Shown here: piece after piece, positions 14,263 through 23,475 of the stretch
Position numbering within the stretch: position 1 is the stretch's first letter
How the letters are laid out: each line of letters begins with the position of its first letter
Origin: an uncultured Prevotella sp.
GTDB taxonomy: Bacteria > Bacteroidota > Bacteroidia > Bacteroidales > Bacteroidaceae
DNA: 35,233 nucleotides
Assembly (NCBI GenBank): GCA_900317685.1
Contig: ONHQ01000034.1
Span: 1 to 35,233 of the forward strand
Direction of reading: 5' to 3'
Program-made: the position numbers and the translations under genes
Notes under the pieces: generated by a model
Database searches by the model: none
Told to the model about the DNA's origin: nothing
The model's input: the letters and a program-made list of their open reading frames with translations, nothing else

Positions 14263-15833
14263 ATGAAGTATACATCGCAAAACAAGAACAAGCAACTGAC
14301 GCTGGATTTGTTCAGGTCGTCCTTTGACGATTTGGACAAGCACAACCGCTGGGTTGTACTTGGCGACACTCTTCCTTGGGCGGAGTTGGAGAAGATATAC
14401 AACTCCCGTCTGCACAACAACCTCAAAGGTGCCGGCAACAAGCCTGCCCGTATGGTAATCGGCGCAATGATTGTCAAGCACAAGCTTAGCCTCTCTGACG
14501 AGGAGACGATACAGATAATCCGCGAGAACCCGTATATGCAGTACCTGTGCGGCCTGACAGAATTGACGGACCGGCCAATATTCGACCCTTCCCTGTTCGT
14601 GGCGGTCCGCAACCGTATCACTGAAAAGGAGATAAACGACATGACCGTCCGGCTCCTTGAGGAGGAACGCCGTCGCAAGGCTGAAGCAGCGGCAAGGAAC
14701 GAGAATGAGCATGGACGGCAGGGAGGCCAGGGCTGTTCCAAGGAAGAAGCCGCACAGAATAAGAAGGAAGATGAGTTCGCGAAGGAGTTCACCGACTCCA
14801 AAGGCCGCAAGCACAAGGGAGTGCTTAAGATGGATGCCACTTGCGCCAATGCGGAGGTGCGTTATCCTGTCGACGTCGACATTGTCAATGACGGTTGCAG
14901 GGTCGTGGACAAGTACATAGGGGTGGTCTGCAAAGCGCTGCACATCTGCAAGCCACATACGGCTTATAAGGACGCTCGGCGTGCATATCTCCTTCTTGTT
15001 AAGATGAAGAAGAGAGGAGGCAGGCTCGTCCGCCAGACCCTTTCCTACATGCTGTCCTGCCTTGGTAAGGAGCTGAGGCTCATCGTGGGCGTGTTCGTTG
15101 ACCACAAGGGCAGCAAGGCTCTTCTTTCGAACAGTGAGCAGCGCATCCTCAATGCCACTTTCGGCATGTACCAGCAGCAGTCTGAGATGCTTGCAAACCG
15201 CACCCATACGTGTGCTAACCGCATCGTCAGCATCTTCCAGCCGCACATAAGGCCGATAGTCCGCGGAAAGGCAAAGGCGAAGACAGCGTTCGGAGCCAAG
15301 ATAGGCGCGAGCATCTATGAGGGATATACCTTTATCGACTACTACAGCTGGGATGCCTACAACGAGTGCTCCGACATGGCACTGCACATCAAACTGTTCG
15401 AGGAACGTTTCGGATACCTTCCGGCAACCATTCTTGCCGACAAGATATACATGAACACCGACAACAGGAAACTTCTGAAGGAATATGAGATAAACACATA
15501 CAGCAAGCCGCTCGGCAGACCGCCGAAGAAAGAAAGGCCTCCTGAATACTACAGGAAGATGGCGAAGGCATCGGGGACAGAAACGAAGTCGAATGCTCCT
15601 TCGGCACCGGCAAGAGAATATACAGAGCCGACAACATAAGAGCCAAGCTTCCGGACACGGCAAGATGATAGACAGGAATGACCTATTTCGTCATGAACGT
15701 GATGAAGTTCCTTAGGGAACTTTGTCTTCGACTTTTTGAGAAAATCCGTTTCTGGTTCCATTTATTCGATTTTGATACACATTTTAGAGTGGAACTACTA
15801 CCACTCAAAAATGGCAAATTAATTTTTCAGTGA
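14263..15833 (+). pseudogene. IS5/IS1182-like DDE transposase, frameshifted
   Basis: The main frame (14263-15639, 458 residues) has the N-terminal DUF772-type domain (MVIGAMIVKHKLSLSDEETI, NPYMQYLCG), the first catalytic Asp in VLKMDATCANAEVRYP (about residue 190) and the second in TILADKIY (about 392). The expected third residue, Glu in RNEVECSFGTGKR, is encoded in the -1 frame from about 15571, next to the G run in ATCGGGGACA. One extra G would rejoin the frames. In that second frame TGA and TAG occur at 15666-15671, after which family-like sequence (YFVMNVMKFLRELC) continues. The copy therefore looks inactive unless a programmed -1 shift supplies the Glu. Confidence 0.75.
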
Positions 15834-15839
15834 ACACTA
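15777..15839 (+). repeat. 63-bp direct repeat, right copy
   Basis: This is identical to 13458-13520 in direct orientation and lies immediately after the transposase reading frame, so it probably represents the IS right end. The pair encloses 2.3 kb that contains the zinc-motif lipoprotein gene and the transposase. Confidence 0.9.
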
Positions 15840-15849
15840 ATTAGAGAGG

Positions 15850-15882
15850 GCGATTATGGAGGGATATCACATCCATAATCGC
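15850..15882 (+). terminator. Intrinsic terminator
   Basis: A perfect 11-bp stem, GCGATTATGGA/TCCATAATCGC, with an 11-nt loop is followed by TTTTGCTT. It lies just after the IS right end and before the conjugation operon promoter. It may originally have ended the secreted-protein gene now truncated at 13468. Confidence 0.75.
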
Positions 15883-16060
15883 TTTTGCTTGTTAACAACA
15901 TCACAATAGGTCGATTGAATTATTGCTATCCACAACAGATTTGCCTATTGCTCCATTTTCTTGGTTCTATCCGTATTTTTCCTTCGAACCAATTCTTCCA
16001 TTTAGGCCACTATTGTGCTGTTTGTCAATAGCTTTTCCGGCTTATACCATAGATTCGTGC

Positions 16061-16068
16061 TATTTTTG
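16061..16068 (+). promoter_or_regulatory. -7 element of the conjugation operon promoter
   Basis: TATTTTTG matches TAnnTTTG and lies 41 nt before the ATG at 16110. The -33 region has only TTTTCC at 16033-16038, so the promoter may be weak or need an activator. The stretch 15883-16060 holds no convincing gene. Confidence 0.5.
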
Positions 16069-16109
16069 TGGTGAAAATAAAATTATGTTCATCGCAAAAA
16101 GAGACGACT

Positions 16110-16880
16110 ATGAGCCCATTTATAATTTTCGCCATCGTACTGACCATCGCCGAAATCCTGTATTTCGCCGCAGCCATCTCTATGGATCTGCACGCCAAGT
16201 CTAAGAAGGAAACCGGTACAACGGAAAGCATTCCCATCGGGGATGAGAATGACGGTGACGGTTTCCAGACACGAACCGTCACAGAGAATATGGAGACTGG
16301 CGGTTTCGACATCACCGGCACACCATCCGCCCCGGCAGCCGAGCAGATCAGTGAGGCGGACGAAACGACAGAAGCTTCCCATGCAGAGGATGACACGTCA
16401 CCAACGTCAGAGGAACCGGACAATGCCGAGTCTGACAATAGAGAATCAGACAATGCCGAGTCTCAGAACACAGAGCCAAGCAGCACTGAGGCCGACGGTC
16501 ATCCAGCTGAAAACATAGAGCCTACAGAAGCTCAGTCCGAACCGACACCCACAGAGAGATCCGATGCACAGGAAAGCGAGAACGACATCATTCCGACAAT
16601 CGGTTTCATCGAGGGACAGAAGCCCAAGCAGGAACCGCGCCCTTTCGTCGAGGCGGAAGTGTTTAATCCGGATTTAGTACAGCCACAGTACGAAGTCCAG
16701 AGCTGTATCGGCACTTCCGCCAATGACGAGGTGACACAAAAAGTAGAAGGCGTCAACCAGAACATGAAGAAGAATACGACCTTGGGCAACCTTTTCAAAT
16801 CGAAGGACCTCAAGAATATCATCCAAAACAGTGTTGAATCCAGCAATATCGACAAACGAGATGAATACACGCAGTGCTGA
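16110..16880 (+). CDS. TraD-like acidic membrane-anchored protein
   Basis: The protein has 256 residues from the ATG at 16110. Residues 3-22 form one membrane anchor (FIIFAIVLTIAEILYFAAAI). The remainder is highly acidic and low-complexity, rich in E, S, T, D and P, with a 10-residue repeat built on DNAES (DNA repeat at 16419-16433 and 16449-16463, 30-bp period). The C-terminus (LGNLFKSKDLKNIIQNSVES) looks folded. It is first in the conjugation operon and overlaps the next gene by 20 nt. By position and form it corresponds to TraD of Bacteroides conjugative transposons, whose role is not well defined. An alternative start at 16068 would add 14 residues but begins at the -7 box. Confidence 0.6.
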   Translation: MSPFIIFAIVLTIAEILYFAAAISMDLHAKSKKETGTTESIPIGDENDGDGFQTRTVTENMETGGFDITGTPSAPAAEQISEADETTEASHAEDDTSPTSEEPDNAESDNRESDNAESQNTEPSSTEADGHPAENIEPTEAQSEPTPTERSDAQESENDIIPTIGFIEGQKPKQEPRPFVEAEVFNPDLVQPQYEVQSCIGTSANDEVTQKVEGVNQNMKKNTTLGNLFKSKDLKNIIQNSVESSNIDKRDEYTQC

Positions 16881-17223
16881 CACGAATACCCGGCGGTACC
16901 TGATACTGGCTGCCCTGCTCGGTATCTTCAGAGTCTCCCATGCCCGTTGCGGTTCCGTGGACTACTCCTGGGGTGCTGACGGCCTTGCCGAGGCCACCGC
17001 CTTTGTCGGTACCATGATGATCTATACGGTAGAGATTCTCTATGCGGTAGCGAGCATCATGGTCATCATCTCCGCCTTGCAGATCTGCATCAAGATGAAC
17101 TACCATGAGGGGGACATCACCAAAAGCATGATGATGCTCGTCGGCGGCATTCTCTTCATCATCGGAGCCTCCATCGTCATGCCGGCCCTCTACGGCTATC
17201 AGGACATGAACTTTATCTTTTAG
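16861..17223 (+). CDS. TraE-type (DUF4134) membrane protein, first paralogue
   Basis: This 120-residue protein has a signal-like N-terminus (LILAALLGIFRVSHA), a CGSVDYSWG segment and two later membrane spans (about 52-74 and 87-110). The topology and the closing stretch (MMMLVGGILFIIGASIVMPAL) match the DUF4134/TraE family. TraE resembles small VirB2-like pilin or membrane subunits of the conjugation channel. A second TraE-type gene follows directly, which suggests duplication and specialisation. The ATG at 16861 overlaps the preceding gene and is preferred over 16831. Confidence 0.7.
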   Translation: MNTRSADTNTRRYLILAALLGIFRVSHARCGSVDYSWGADGLAEATAFVGTMMIYTVEILYAVASIMVIISALQICIKMNYHEGDITKSMMMLVGGILFIIGASIVMPALYGYQDMNFIF

Positions 17224-17285
17224 ACTATTTACGCGCGACAAAATAGGTAATCAATCACAGAAGTACAACTAAATTTCAATTGCCA

Positions 17286-17678
17286 ATGAAAAGATTTCTA
17301 TTACAGGTAGCCTCCAAGGTGAAAGCTACAGTTTCCTACGTTTGCGGCCAGGCTAAGGCGTTTGTCATCGCCTTCTTCCTCGGTCTGATGGCTCCCATAA
17401 CTGCCGTAGCCCAGACCCTTGCCGGTACTGGCTATGACGCTGGTACCAACGCCCTCGAAGAGGTTGCCACGGAGCTTGTGAAGTACGTTCCCTACGTCGT
17501 CAACCTCTGTTACGCCCTCGCCGGTGTCGTTGCCATTGTCGGAGCCATCTCCGTCTATATCGCGATGAACAACGAGGAGCAGGATGTCAAGAAGAAGATC
17601 ATGATGATTGTTGGAGCCTGCATCTTCCTGATTGCCGCCGCCAACGCCCTTCCTCTCTTCTTCGGTATCGGAGGCTAA
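17286..17678 (+). CDS. traE: Conjugative transfer protein TraE (DUF4134)
   Basis: This 130-residue protein has an N-terminal signal-like segment (AFVIAFFLGLMAPITAVAQ), a short periplasmic part (GYDAGTNALEEVATELVKY) and two membrane spans. It ends in VGACIFLIAAANALPLFFG. This is the usual TraE layout in Bacteroides conjugative transposons, thought to be equivalent to VirB2-like subunits. The ATG at 17286 is chosen over a TTG two codons earlier. It is followed 12 nt later by traF, the conserved traE-traF order. Confidence 0.85.
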   Translation: MKRFLLQVASKVKATVSYVCGQAKAFVIAFFLGLMAPITAVAQTLAGTGYDAGTNALEEVATELVKYVPYVVNLCYALAGVVAIVGAISVYIAMNNEEQDVKKKIMMIVGACIFLIAAANALPLFFGIGG

Positions 17679-17690
17679 CCATGACAGGCT

Positions 17691-17987
17691 ATGGCACAGC
17701 TGAATGACTCACAGATGGAATGCCAGATGTTCAAGGGACTCCAGCGTCCGTTGGAGTTCATGGGACTGCAGGGCCGCTACATCACCTGGGCCGGAATCAC
17801 GGCCGGTGTCGCCATCTTAGGCTTCATGCTGGTCTATGCCCTGACAGGCTTCTTGCTGGCCCTTGTCTTTGCGGCTGTCACCATCATTGTCGGCATAGCC
17901 CTCATCATGGTCAAGCAGCGCAAGGGACTCTACTCAAAGAAGATCCACAAGGGACTCTATGTCTATGCCTGTCGTGAGCGTCTGTAA
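17691..17987 (+). CDS. traF: Conjugative transfer protein TraF (DUF4133, VirB3-like)
   Basis: The 98 residues have the family features: a short N-terminal MFKGLQRPLEFMGLQGRYI, two adjacent membrane spans (about residues 33-53 and 54-73) and a basic C-terminus (KQRKGLYSKKIHKGLYVY). TraF proteins are inner-membrane partners of the TraG ATPase, like VirB3 with VirB4. It sits between traE and traG as in other Bacteroidota elements. A 123-nt gap with a strong hairpin separates it from traG. Confidence 0.87.
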   Translation: MAQLNDSQMECQMFKGLQRPLEFMGLQGRYITWAGITAGVAILGFMLVYALTGFLLALVFAAVTIIVGIALIMVKQRKGLYSKKIHKGLYVYACRERL

Positions 17988-18037
17988 TCACCGCTGATTT
18001 TGCAACATATGAACCATCAACTCTGTTGACTGAAAGT

Positions 18038-18073
18038 GGGGGCGGGCTCGGACTGATATCCGGTGCCTGCCCC
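18038..18073 (+). other. GC-rich stem-loop between traF and traG
   Basis: GGGGCGGGC (18039-18047) pairs with GCCTGCCCC (18065-18073, one G-U), and an inner stem CGGA/TCCG (18049-18062) extends it. A small hairpin TCAAC/GTTGA lies just upstream (18017-18029). No T tract follows, so it is not a standard terminator. It could stop exonucleases or set the traF to traG expression ratio. Confidence 0.55.
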
Positions 18074-18110
18074 TGTGTGAAATTCATTTAGAACCCTAAA
18101 ACATGATGTG

Positions 18111-20813
18111 ATGACATTATACGTTATTATCTTCCTTGTGGCTGTCTGCATCGGCATGGCCGTGTCCGTCTATACGTTCGGAACGGGAAGCAAGCGTGCG
18201 AAGATCTTCAAGGAAATCTATTTCTCCATTGAGGATATTGAGGGGATGGGCGTGCTCTATACCAAGACGGGGGAGCTGTCCGTCATCCTCGCCATGCGCA
18301 ATCCCGTGAGGAAGCACTGTGCTGATATCAGCGAGTACGGTGCCTATGCCAATGTCCTCACCTCACTGATGGCCACACTTGGGGAAGGCTATGCCATCCA
18401 CAAGCAGGATGTCTTCACCCGGAAAAAGTACAAGGCCGAGGACGACGCAAAGCGTGAGTACCTTTCCGAGTGTTACTTCCGCTACTTCAAAGGAAGGGAA
18501 TATACCGACTGCACCACCTACCTGACCATCACGCTGGAAAACAAGAAAGAGCGGCTGTTCAGCTATGACGGCCGCAAGTGGAAGGACTTCCTTGTCAAGG
18601 TCGGCAAGGTCAGGGACCAGCTCCGTGACCGTGACATCTCCTCCCGTTTCCTTTCTGCCGACGAGGTGCGTCACTATGTTGACCACTACCTTGCCCAGCA
18701 TTTTACCGAGGGACACGTATCGATGAGCAACTTCCAGGTCTGTGACGACCATATCGGCATGGGACAGCGGAAGTTTAAGGTCTATAGCCTTGTCGATGTG
18801 GATAACATCGTACTGCCGACGCTCATCCGTCCCTATACCAACATTGAAATCAACAACATCACCATGCCTGTTGACCTGATGACGATGGTTGACAGCATTC
18901 CCGGCATACAAAGTGTCGTCTATAACCAGGTCGTCTTCCTGCCCAGTCAGAAGCAGGAGATGAGCCGTCTGGCCAAGAAGAAGAACCGCCATGCCTCACT
19001 CCCGAATCCCAGCAATCAGATTGCCGTGGAGGACATCAAGAAGGTAGAAGAGCTGATAGCCCGTGAGAACAAGCAGCTGGTCCACTGCCATTTCAACCTT
19101 GTGGTGACCGTGGCGGCCGGTGCTGACCTGCAGAAGTGTACAAACCACTTGGAAAATGCCTTCGGACGTATCGGCATCCATATCAGCCAGCGCGCCTACA
19201 ACCAGTTAGAGCTCTTTGTCAGTTCCTTCCCCGGCAACTGCTATTCACTCAACAAGGACTACGACCGTTTCCTCACGCTCAGCGATGCCGCCAGCTGTCT
19301 GATGTACAAGGAGTGTCTGCCCATCAGCGAGAAAACGCCCTTGAAGGTCTATTACACCGACCGTCAGGGTGTTCCCGTCGCCATCGACATCACCGGCAAG
19401 GAAGGAGCTACGAAGCTGACCGACAATAGCAACTTCTTTTGCCTCGGACCCAGCGGAAGCGGGAAGTCCTTTCATATGAACAGCGTCATCCGCCAGCTGT
19501 GGGAGCAGGGAACAGACGTGGTGATGGTCGATACCGGCAACTCCTACGAGGGTCTTTGCGAGTACTGCGGCGGCAAGTATATCAGCTATACCGAGCAGAA
19601 CCCAATCACGATGAATCCCTTCCGCATCCAGCGTGAGGAGCTGAACTTGGAGAAGAAGGACTTTCTGAAGAACATGATTATTCTTCTATGGAAAGACAAC
19701 AAAGGTACTCCGAGCAAGATAGAGGAGTTGCTTGTCGAGCAGCTGATCAAGGAATACTATGAAGCTTACTTCGACGGCTTCAACGGCTACAGTCCGTCGG
19801 AAAGGGCTGCCATTCACAAACGACTGCTCATCGAGACAACCATAGAGAGTAAGCCCACCGACACCAACGAAATGGTGGAGGAACGTATCAACAAGCGTAT
19901 CAAGGAGATGGAGGACCGCCGCCGTGCGCTTGTCGTCAACGAGCTGTCCTTCAACAGTTTCTTCGAATACAGCATGGCACGTCTCCCTTATATATGCAGT
20001 GAGAACCATATCAAAGGCATTGACATATCCGGCTACAACTTCTCACTCTCTCGCTTCTACCGGGGCGGCATGTATGAGCGGACGCTGAATGAGAATATCG
20101 ACAGTTCACTGTTTGACGAGACTTTCATTGTTTTTGAGATTGACACTATCAAGGACCACGAGACACTGTTCTCTCTGGTCACGCTGATTATCATGGATGT
20201 CTTCGTCCAAAAGATGCGCATCAAGAAGAATCGAAAGATACTTGTTATCGAGGAAGCGTGGAAGGCAGTTGCCTCACCCATTATGGCAGGGTACATCCAA
20301 TATATGTACAAGACTGCAAGAAAGTTCTGGGCCACGGTAGGTGTCATCACCCAGGAGCTTCAGGACATCATCGGCAGTCCCATCGTGAAGGAGGCCATCA
20401 TCAACAACTCTGATGTCACCATCCTTCTCGACCAGGGTAAGTTCAAGGAGCGTTTTGACGACATCAAGACCATCCTCGGTCTGACCGATGTGGAGTGCCG
20501 GAAGATCTTCACCATCAACCGACTCGACAACCACGAGGGACGCAGCTACTTCAAGGAGATCTTTATCCGCCGTGGTCTCACCAGCGATGTCTATGGTGTG
20601 GAGGAGCCCCATGAGTGCTATATGACCTACACCACGGAGCGTGCCGAGAAGGAAGCCCTGAAACTCTACAAGGAAGAGCTGGGCTGCACCCACCAGCAGG
20701 CTATCGAGGCCTATTGCCGCGACTGGGAGCTGTCCGGCATCGCCAACTCACTGGAGTTCGCCCAAAAGGTCAACAAGACCGGAAGGGTGCTCCGTCTCAA
20801 CAAGAAAACGTAA
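18111..20813 (+). CDS. traG: Conjugation ATPase TraG (VirB4-like)
   Basis: This 900-residue ATPase has a hydrophobic N-terminus (LYVIIFLVAVCIGMAVSVY), a VirB4-type middle region, Walker A GPSGSGKSFHMN near residue 446 and Walker B KILVIEEAW near 709. Late motifs VGVITQEL and LLDQGKFKERF are typical of VirB4/TraG. It should be a hexameric motor at the inner membrane that powers assembly of the channel and perhaps substrate transfer. The ATG at 18111 is preferred to the GTG at 18108. Length is close to that of TraG in CTnDOT-type elements. It follows traF after a structured gap and precedes a gene for an exported protein by 15 nt. Confidence 0.92.
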   Translation: MTLYVIIFLVAVCIGMAVSVYTFGTGSKRAKIFKEIYFSIEDIEGMGVLYTKTGELSVILAMRNPVRKHCADISEYGAYANVLTSLMATLGEGYAIHKQDVFTRKKYKAEDDAKREYLSECYFRYFKGREYTDCTTYLTITLENKKERLFSYDGRKWKDFLVKVGKVRDQLRDRDISSRFLSADEVRHYVDHYLAQHFTEGHVSMSNFQVCDDHIGMGQRKFKVYSLVDVDNIVLPTLIRPYTNIEINNITMPVDLMTMVDSIPGIQSVVYNQVVFLPSQKQEMSRLAKKKNRHASLPNPSNQIAVEDIKKVEELIARENKQLVHCHFNLVVTVAAGADLQKCTNHLENAFGRIGIHISQRAYNQLELFVSSFPGNCYSLNKDYDRFLTLSDAASCLMYKECLPISEKTPLKVYYTDRQGVPVAIDITGKEGATKLTDNSNFFCLGPSGSGKSFHMNSVIRQLWEQGTDVVMVDTGNSYEGLCEYCGGKYISYTEQNPITMNPFRIQREELNLEKKDFLKNMIILLWKDNKGTPSKIEELLVEQLIKEYYEAYFDGFNGYSPSERAAIHKRLLIETTIESKPTDTNEMVEERINKRIKEMEDRRRALVVNELSFNSFFEYSMARLPYICSENHIKGIDISGYNFSLSRFYRGGMYERTLNENIDSSLFDETFIVFEIDTIKDHETLFSLVTLIIMDVFVQKMRIKKNRKILVIEEAWKAVASPIMAGYIQYMYKTARKFWATVGVITQELQDIIGSPIVKEAIINNSDVTILLDQGKFKERFDDIKTILGLTDVECRKIFTINRLDNHEGRSYFKEIFIRRGLTSDVYGVEEPHECYMTYTTERAEKEALKLYKEELGCTHQQAIEAYCRDWELSGIANSLEFAQKVNKTGRVLRLNKKT

Positions 20814-20828
20814 ATACCAAATCCCATC

Positions 20829-23453
20829 ATGATGAAACCTACGGTCGTCATAATACTTCTTCTCACACTGACAGTTCTTCCTGTCAAGGCGCAGTTTGCC
20901 AGCATCAACATCGACTACAAGACGATGGAGGGCATGACTGAGGCGTATGCGACGGAAGCCGCCATCGAGGCTCTGCACAACGAGAGCCTACAGAAGATTT
21001 ACGACAGCTATCAGGCGGCAGGCGTAGCCAGTTCCGGCATTTTCACCTCGAAGTACCTCGACCGCAAGGCACTCACCAACCTCGACCTGTGGAATGACGA
21101 GAAGGAGAACTATTACTATACGCGCATCTACAACATCGTGACCAAGCGCATCATCCCCAAGACCGTCACTTGCGCCCGTCTGATGGTGGAGGATCCCTCG
21201 ACCGCCATCTACTGGGGCAGCTACCTGCTGAAGACGACGGATGACGTGAAGTCGCTGTGCCAGCAGTTCGAGAGCGTCGTGACCAACAGCAGTCTGAGTT
21301 TCAAGGACGTTGCCTTCCTGGAACTGACCGATGAGTTGAAGGCCATCTTCAACATCACCCAGTTGGGCGGCATCGACTGGAAGAACCTCTTTGAGCATAT
21401 CGGCAGTGACATCGAGAGCCGCTTCACCAAGGACAACCTGAAAGCTGACCTGGAGAACCTTATCAACAAAGGTGTCGGCCTCGCCAATGCCGGTTACCGC
21501 AACGGCCTTGACCAGTTGCTCCAGGGCACGAGCTTCAGAGGGACGTTTCTTGACAAGGCCACAAGTGTGATTACCCTTGTTGACAATGCCAGCAGCATGT
21601 ACGGTGATTTCAAGAACCTCTCCACCACACAGTTTATTGGTAAACTCGCGGGCATGAACAGCGTCGGCGACATGTTCAAGCTCAGCGACTATAACATCAC
21701 CGGGTGGCTGACCGACTACAGCGAGGCGGCAGTAGGACGGCACTACACCCAGCGCGTGTATATCTACCGCCGTGACCAGGGCTCGGAGACCGTCTGCGAT
21801 TACCGTCCGCCGACCGACAACAATGCCATCATCTATGGCGACCACTGGTACCGCATCAATACCAGGGATGCCAACTTCACGCCGAGCAGCGCACAGTACG
21901 AGGCTATCCTGTCCAACTCCGAGAACCATGCCGGGTGGAGCCGCAAGCGTGTCAACGAGCTCAACAACGGTGACTCAAAGTATTATTACAACATGTATTA
22001 TTCTCCCTCTGCTTACATTCTGAGCAAGCGGAAGAGCGGGCAGTATGCCAAGGCCTATGCCTATTACATCCGGGTCAGCAAGTCATGGGACATCAAGGAG
22101 GAAGTCTATGAGGAGGTCTTCGACAGCTACAGCATGGACTGGAACACCTTCATGGCACAGATGAAGGCACGGCTGGCACAGTACAATGCCAACGGTGACC
22201 ATCAGGAAATCAACAGTACCGGCGAGTTGAAGGACTATATAGACTCTCATCCTCAGGAGCCGAACTATACCTATTACATCGGTTACGACAACCGCAGGTA
22301 TTACACCACAACCGATGCCGGGAAGCTGGCCAGTTCATCGTCGGCGACATTCAGCATCACCTGTCACGACGGCGGCACGTTGGGCAAAGGCAGCACCACC
22401 TATAAATGCAAGGAATGCGGCAAGGCCGTCGATGCCCATACAAAGCAGTGCGCCATGCGGACGACACTGAGCGGCAGTGACGACAGCGGAGTGGAGACCA
22501 CCGAGCTCCAGACGCGCCTCGTCCGGCTCCGCCAGCAGGCTGCCACTCTTCAGGCACAGTTGGACCAACTCAACAAGGAAAACAGCGAGCTGCTCCGCAA
22601 GATGTCCGCTTCCACGGGTGCGGCCTATGAGCAATACCGTGCGGCTTATGAAAGCAACGAAAAGCGCATCAAGGCATTGCAGAAGGAGTTGGACGGCGTG
22701 GACGACGACATCAAGGACACCCGCCAGGCCATCACGGAAGCCCAGGAGGGCGAAAAGGAACAGACCGATGACTATAACCGCATACCACAGCTGATGAAGG
22801 CCATGAAGGATGCCTATCATATCAACTGGAAGGATGCTGGCAGCTGGTCCGGCAACACCTTTGTCCGGCAGGGCACCGTGGGCAATGTCAAGGGCCAGGT
22901 GACCTTCAAGGCCACGCTTTCCATCGCCCGCAAACCAAAGTACTTCCTCGGCATCAAGGTGCACCGTGCCATTGTTCAGATAGACTGGAGCCTGACGAGC
23001 AGCTGGAGCGACACGTCCGTGGCCGAGACCATGAGTCTTGATCCCAACAAGTCTGACGAGGAGAATGCCCGGCTTGTCAACCGGAAAATCAGCGAGCTGC
23101 GGAGAGCCCATCCCAACTGCGATGTCACGGTGGAGTATGCGAAGACGAAGGAAGTGGCCGAAGATACTACCGATGATGTCCATCACCTGCTCTGGGCGAG
23201 CGACCGGTTGGAGATAGCCCGTGGCATAGAGGCGCGGCTGGCCCGCATCTATACCGATTTGGTCATGGTGGAGAAATTCCTTCACTACCGTCACAGTCTT
23301 TTGGACTGGGCGAAGGACATGGCACCGAAACTGAATGCCGACAGCAACCGCAAGCTCAGCATTGCCGAGCAGTGTCACCGGCGGTGGATGGCCAACGGCG
23401 GCAGTGCCAACTACCAACGGGAAGACGAGGAGGACGAAAGCAGCCTCCCTTGA
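20829..23453 (+). CDS. Very large exported protein in the TraH position
   Basis: The 874 residues start with a signal peptide (VVIILLLTLTVLPVKAQ), so the protein acts outside the cytoplasm. Residues 30-300 are helical (EAAIEALHNESLQKIYDSYQ, VTKRIIPKTVTCARLM). Residues 310-500 are rich in Tyr and Asn. A zinc-ribbon-like YKCKECGKAVDAHTKQC lies near 523. A coiled coil (LQTRLVRLRQQAATLQAQL and following) spans about 553-660. A beta-rich domain (FVRQGTVGNVKGQVTFKATL) precedes the C-terminus. I do not recognise the family. Its place between traG and a TraI-like gene matches traH of CTnDOT-type elements, but it is far larger than expected. It may form a periplasmic or surface part of the mating apparatus. 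Confidence 0.7.
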   Translation: MMKPTVVIILLLTLTVLPVKAQFASINIDYKTMEGMTEAYATEAAIEALHNESLQKIYDSYQAAGVASSGIFTSKYLDRKALTNLDLWNDEKENYYYTRIYNIVTKRIIPKTVTCARLMVEDPSTAIYWGSYLLKTTDDVKSLCQQFESVVTNSSLSFKDVAFLELTDELKAIFNITQLGGIDWKNLFEHIGSDIESRFTKDNLKADLENLINKGVGLANAGYRNGLDQLLQGTSFRGTFLDKATSVITLVDNASSMYGDFKNLSTTQFIGKLAGMNSVGDMFKLSDYNITGWLTDYSEAAVGRHYTQRVYIYRRDQGSETVCDYRPPTDNNAIIYGDHWYRINTRDANFTPSSAQYEAILSNSENHAGWSRKRVNELNNGDSKYYYNMYYSPSAYILSKRKSGQYAKAYAYYIRVSKSWDIKEEVYEEVFDSYSMDWNTFMAQMKARLAQYNANGDHQEINSTGELKDYIDSHPQEPNYTYYIGYDNRRYYTTTDAGKLASSSSATFSITCHDGGTLGKGSTTYKCKECGKAVDAHTKQCAMRTTLSGSDDSGVETTELQTRLVRLRQQAATLQAQLDQLNKENSELLRKMSASTGAAYEQYRAAYESNEKRIKALQKELDGVDDDIKDTRQAITEAQEGEKEQTDDYNRIPQLMKAMKDAYHINWKDAGSWSGNTFVRQGTVGNVKGQVTFKATLSIARKPKYFLGIKVHRAIVQIDWSLTSSWSDTSVAETMSLDPNKSDEENARLVNRKISELRRAHPNCDVTVEYAKTKEVAEDTTDDVHHLLWASDRLEIARGIEARLARIYTDLVMVEKFLHYRHSLLDWAKDMAPKLNADSNRKLSIAEQCHRRWMANGGSANYQREDEEDESSLP

Positions 23454-23475
23454 TTCACCTATTAATATAAGGAGT

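Larger units (their letters stand above)
14200..15839 (+). mobile_element. IS5/IS1182-type insertion sequence, decayed
   Basis: The element consists of a transposase gene with damaged 3' end and a right end represented by the 63-bp repeat at 15777-15839. The left boundary is not resolved: the region 14141-14262 is AT-rich, with TAGTGTTAAT resembling the reverse complement of the right-end ACACTAATT, but no clear inverted repeat or target duplication is visible. The start coordinate is therefore approximate. Confidence 0.6.

Noticed and set aside
14218-15663. 481-codon minus-strand gene opposite the transposase
   Set aside because: It is an open frame in the antisense of a recognised transposase, rich in Cys, Arg and Leu, as expected for a shadow.
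15923-16204. 93-codon gene before the conjugation operon
   Set aside because: It overlaps the operon promoter and the TraD-like gene in another frame and has no recognisable features.
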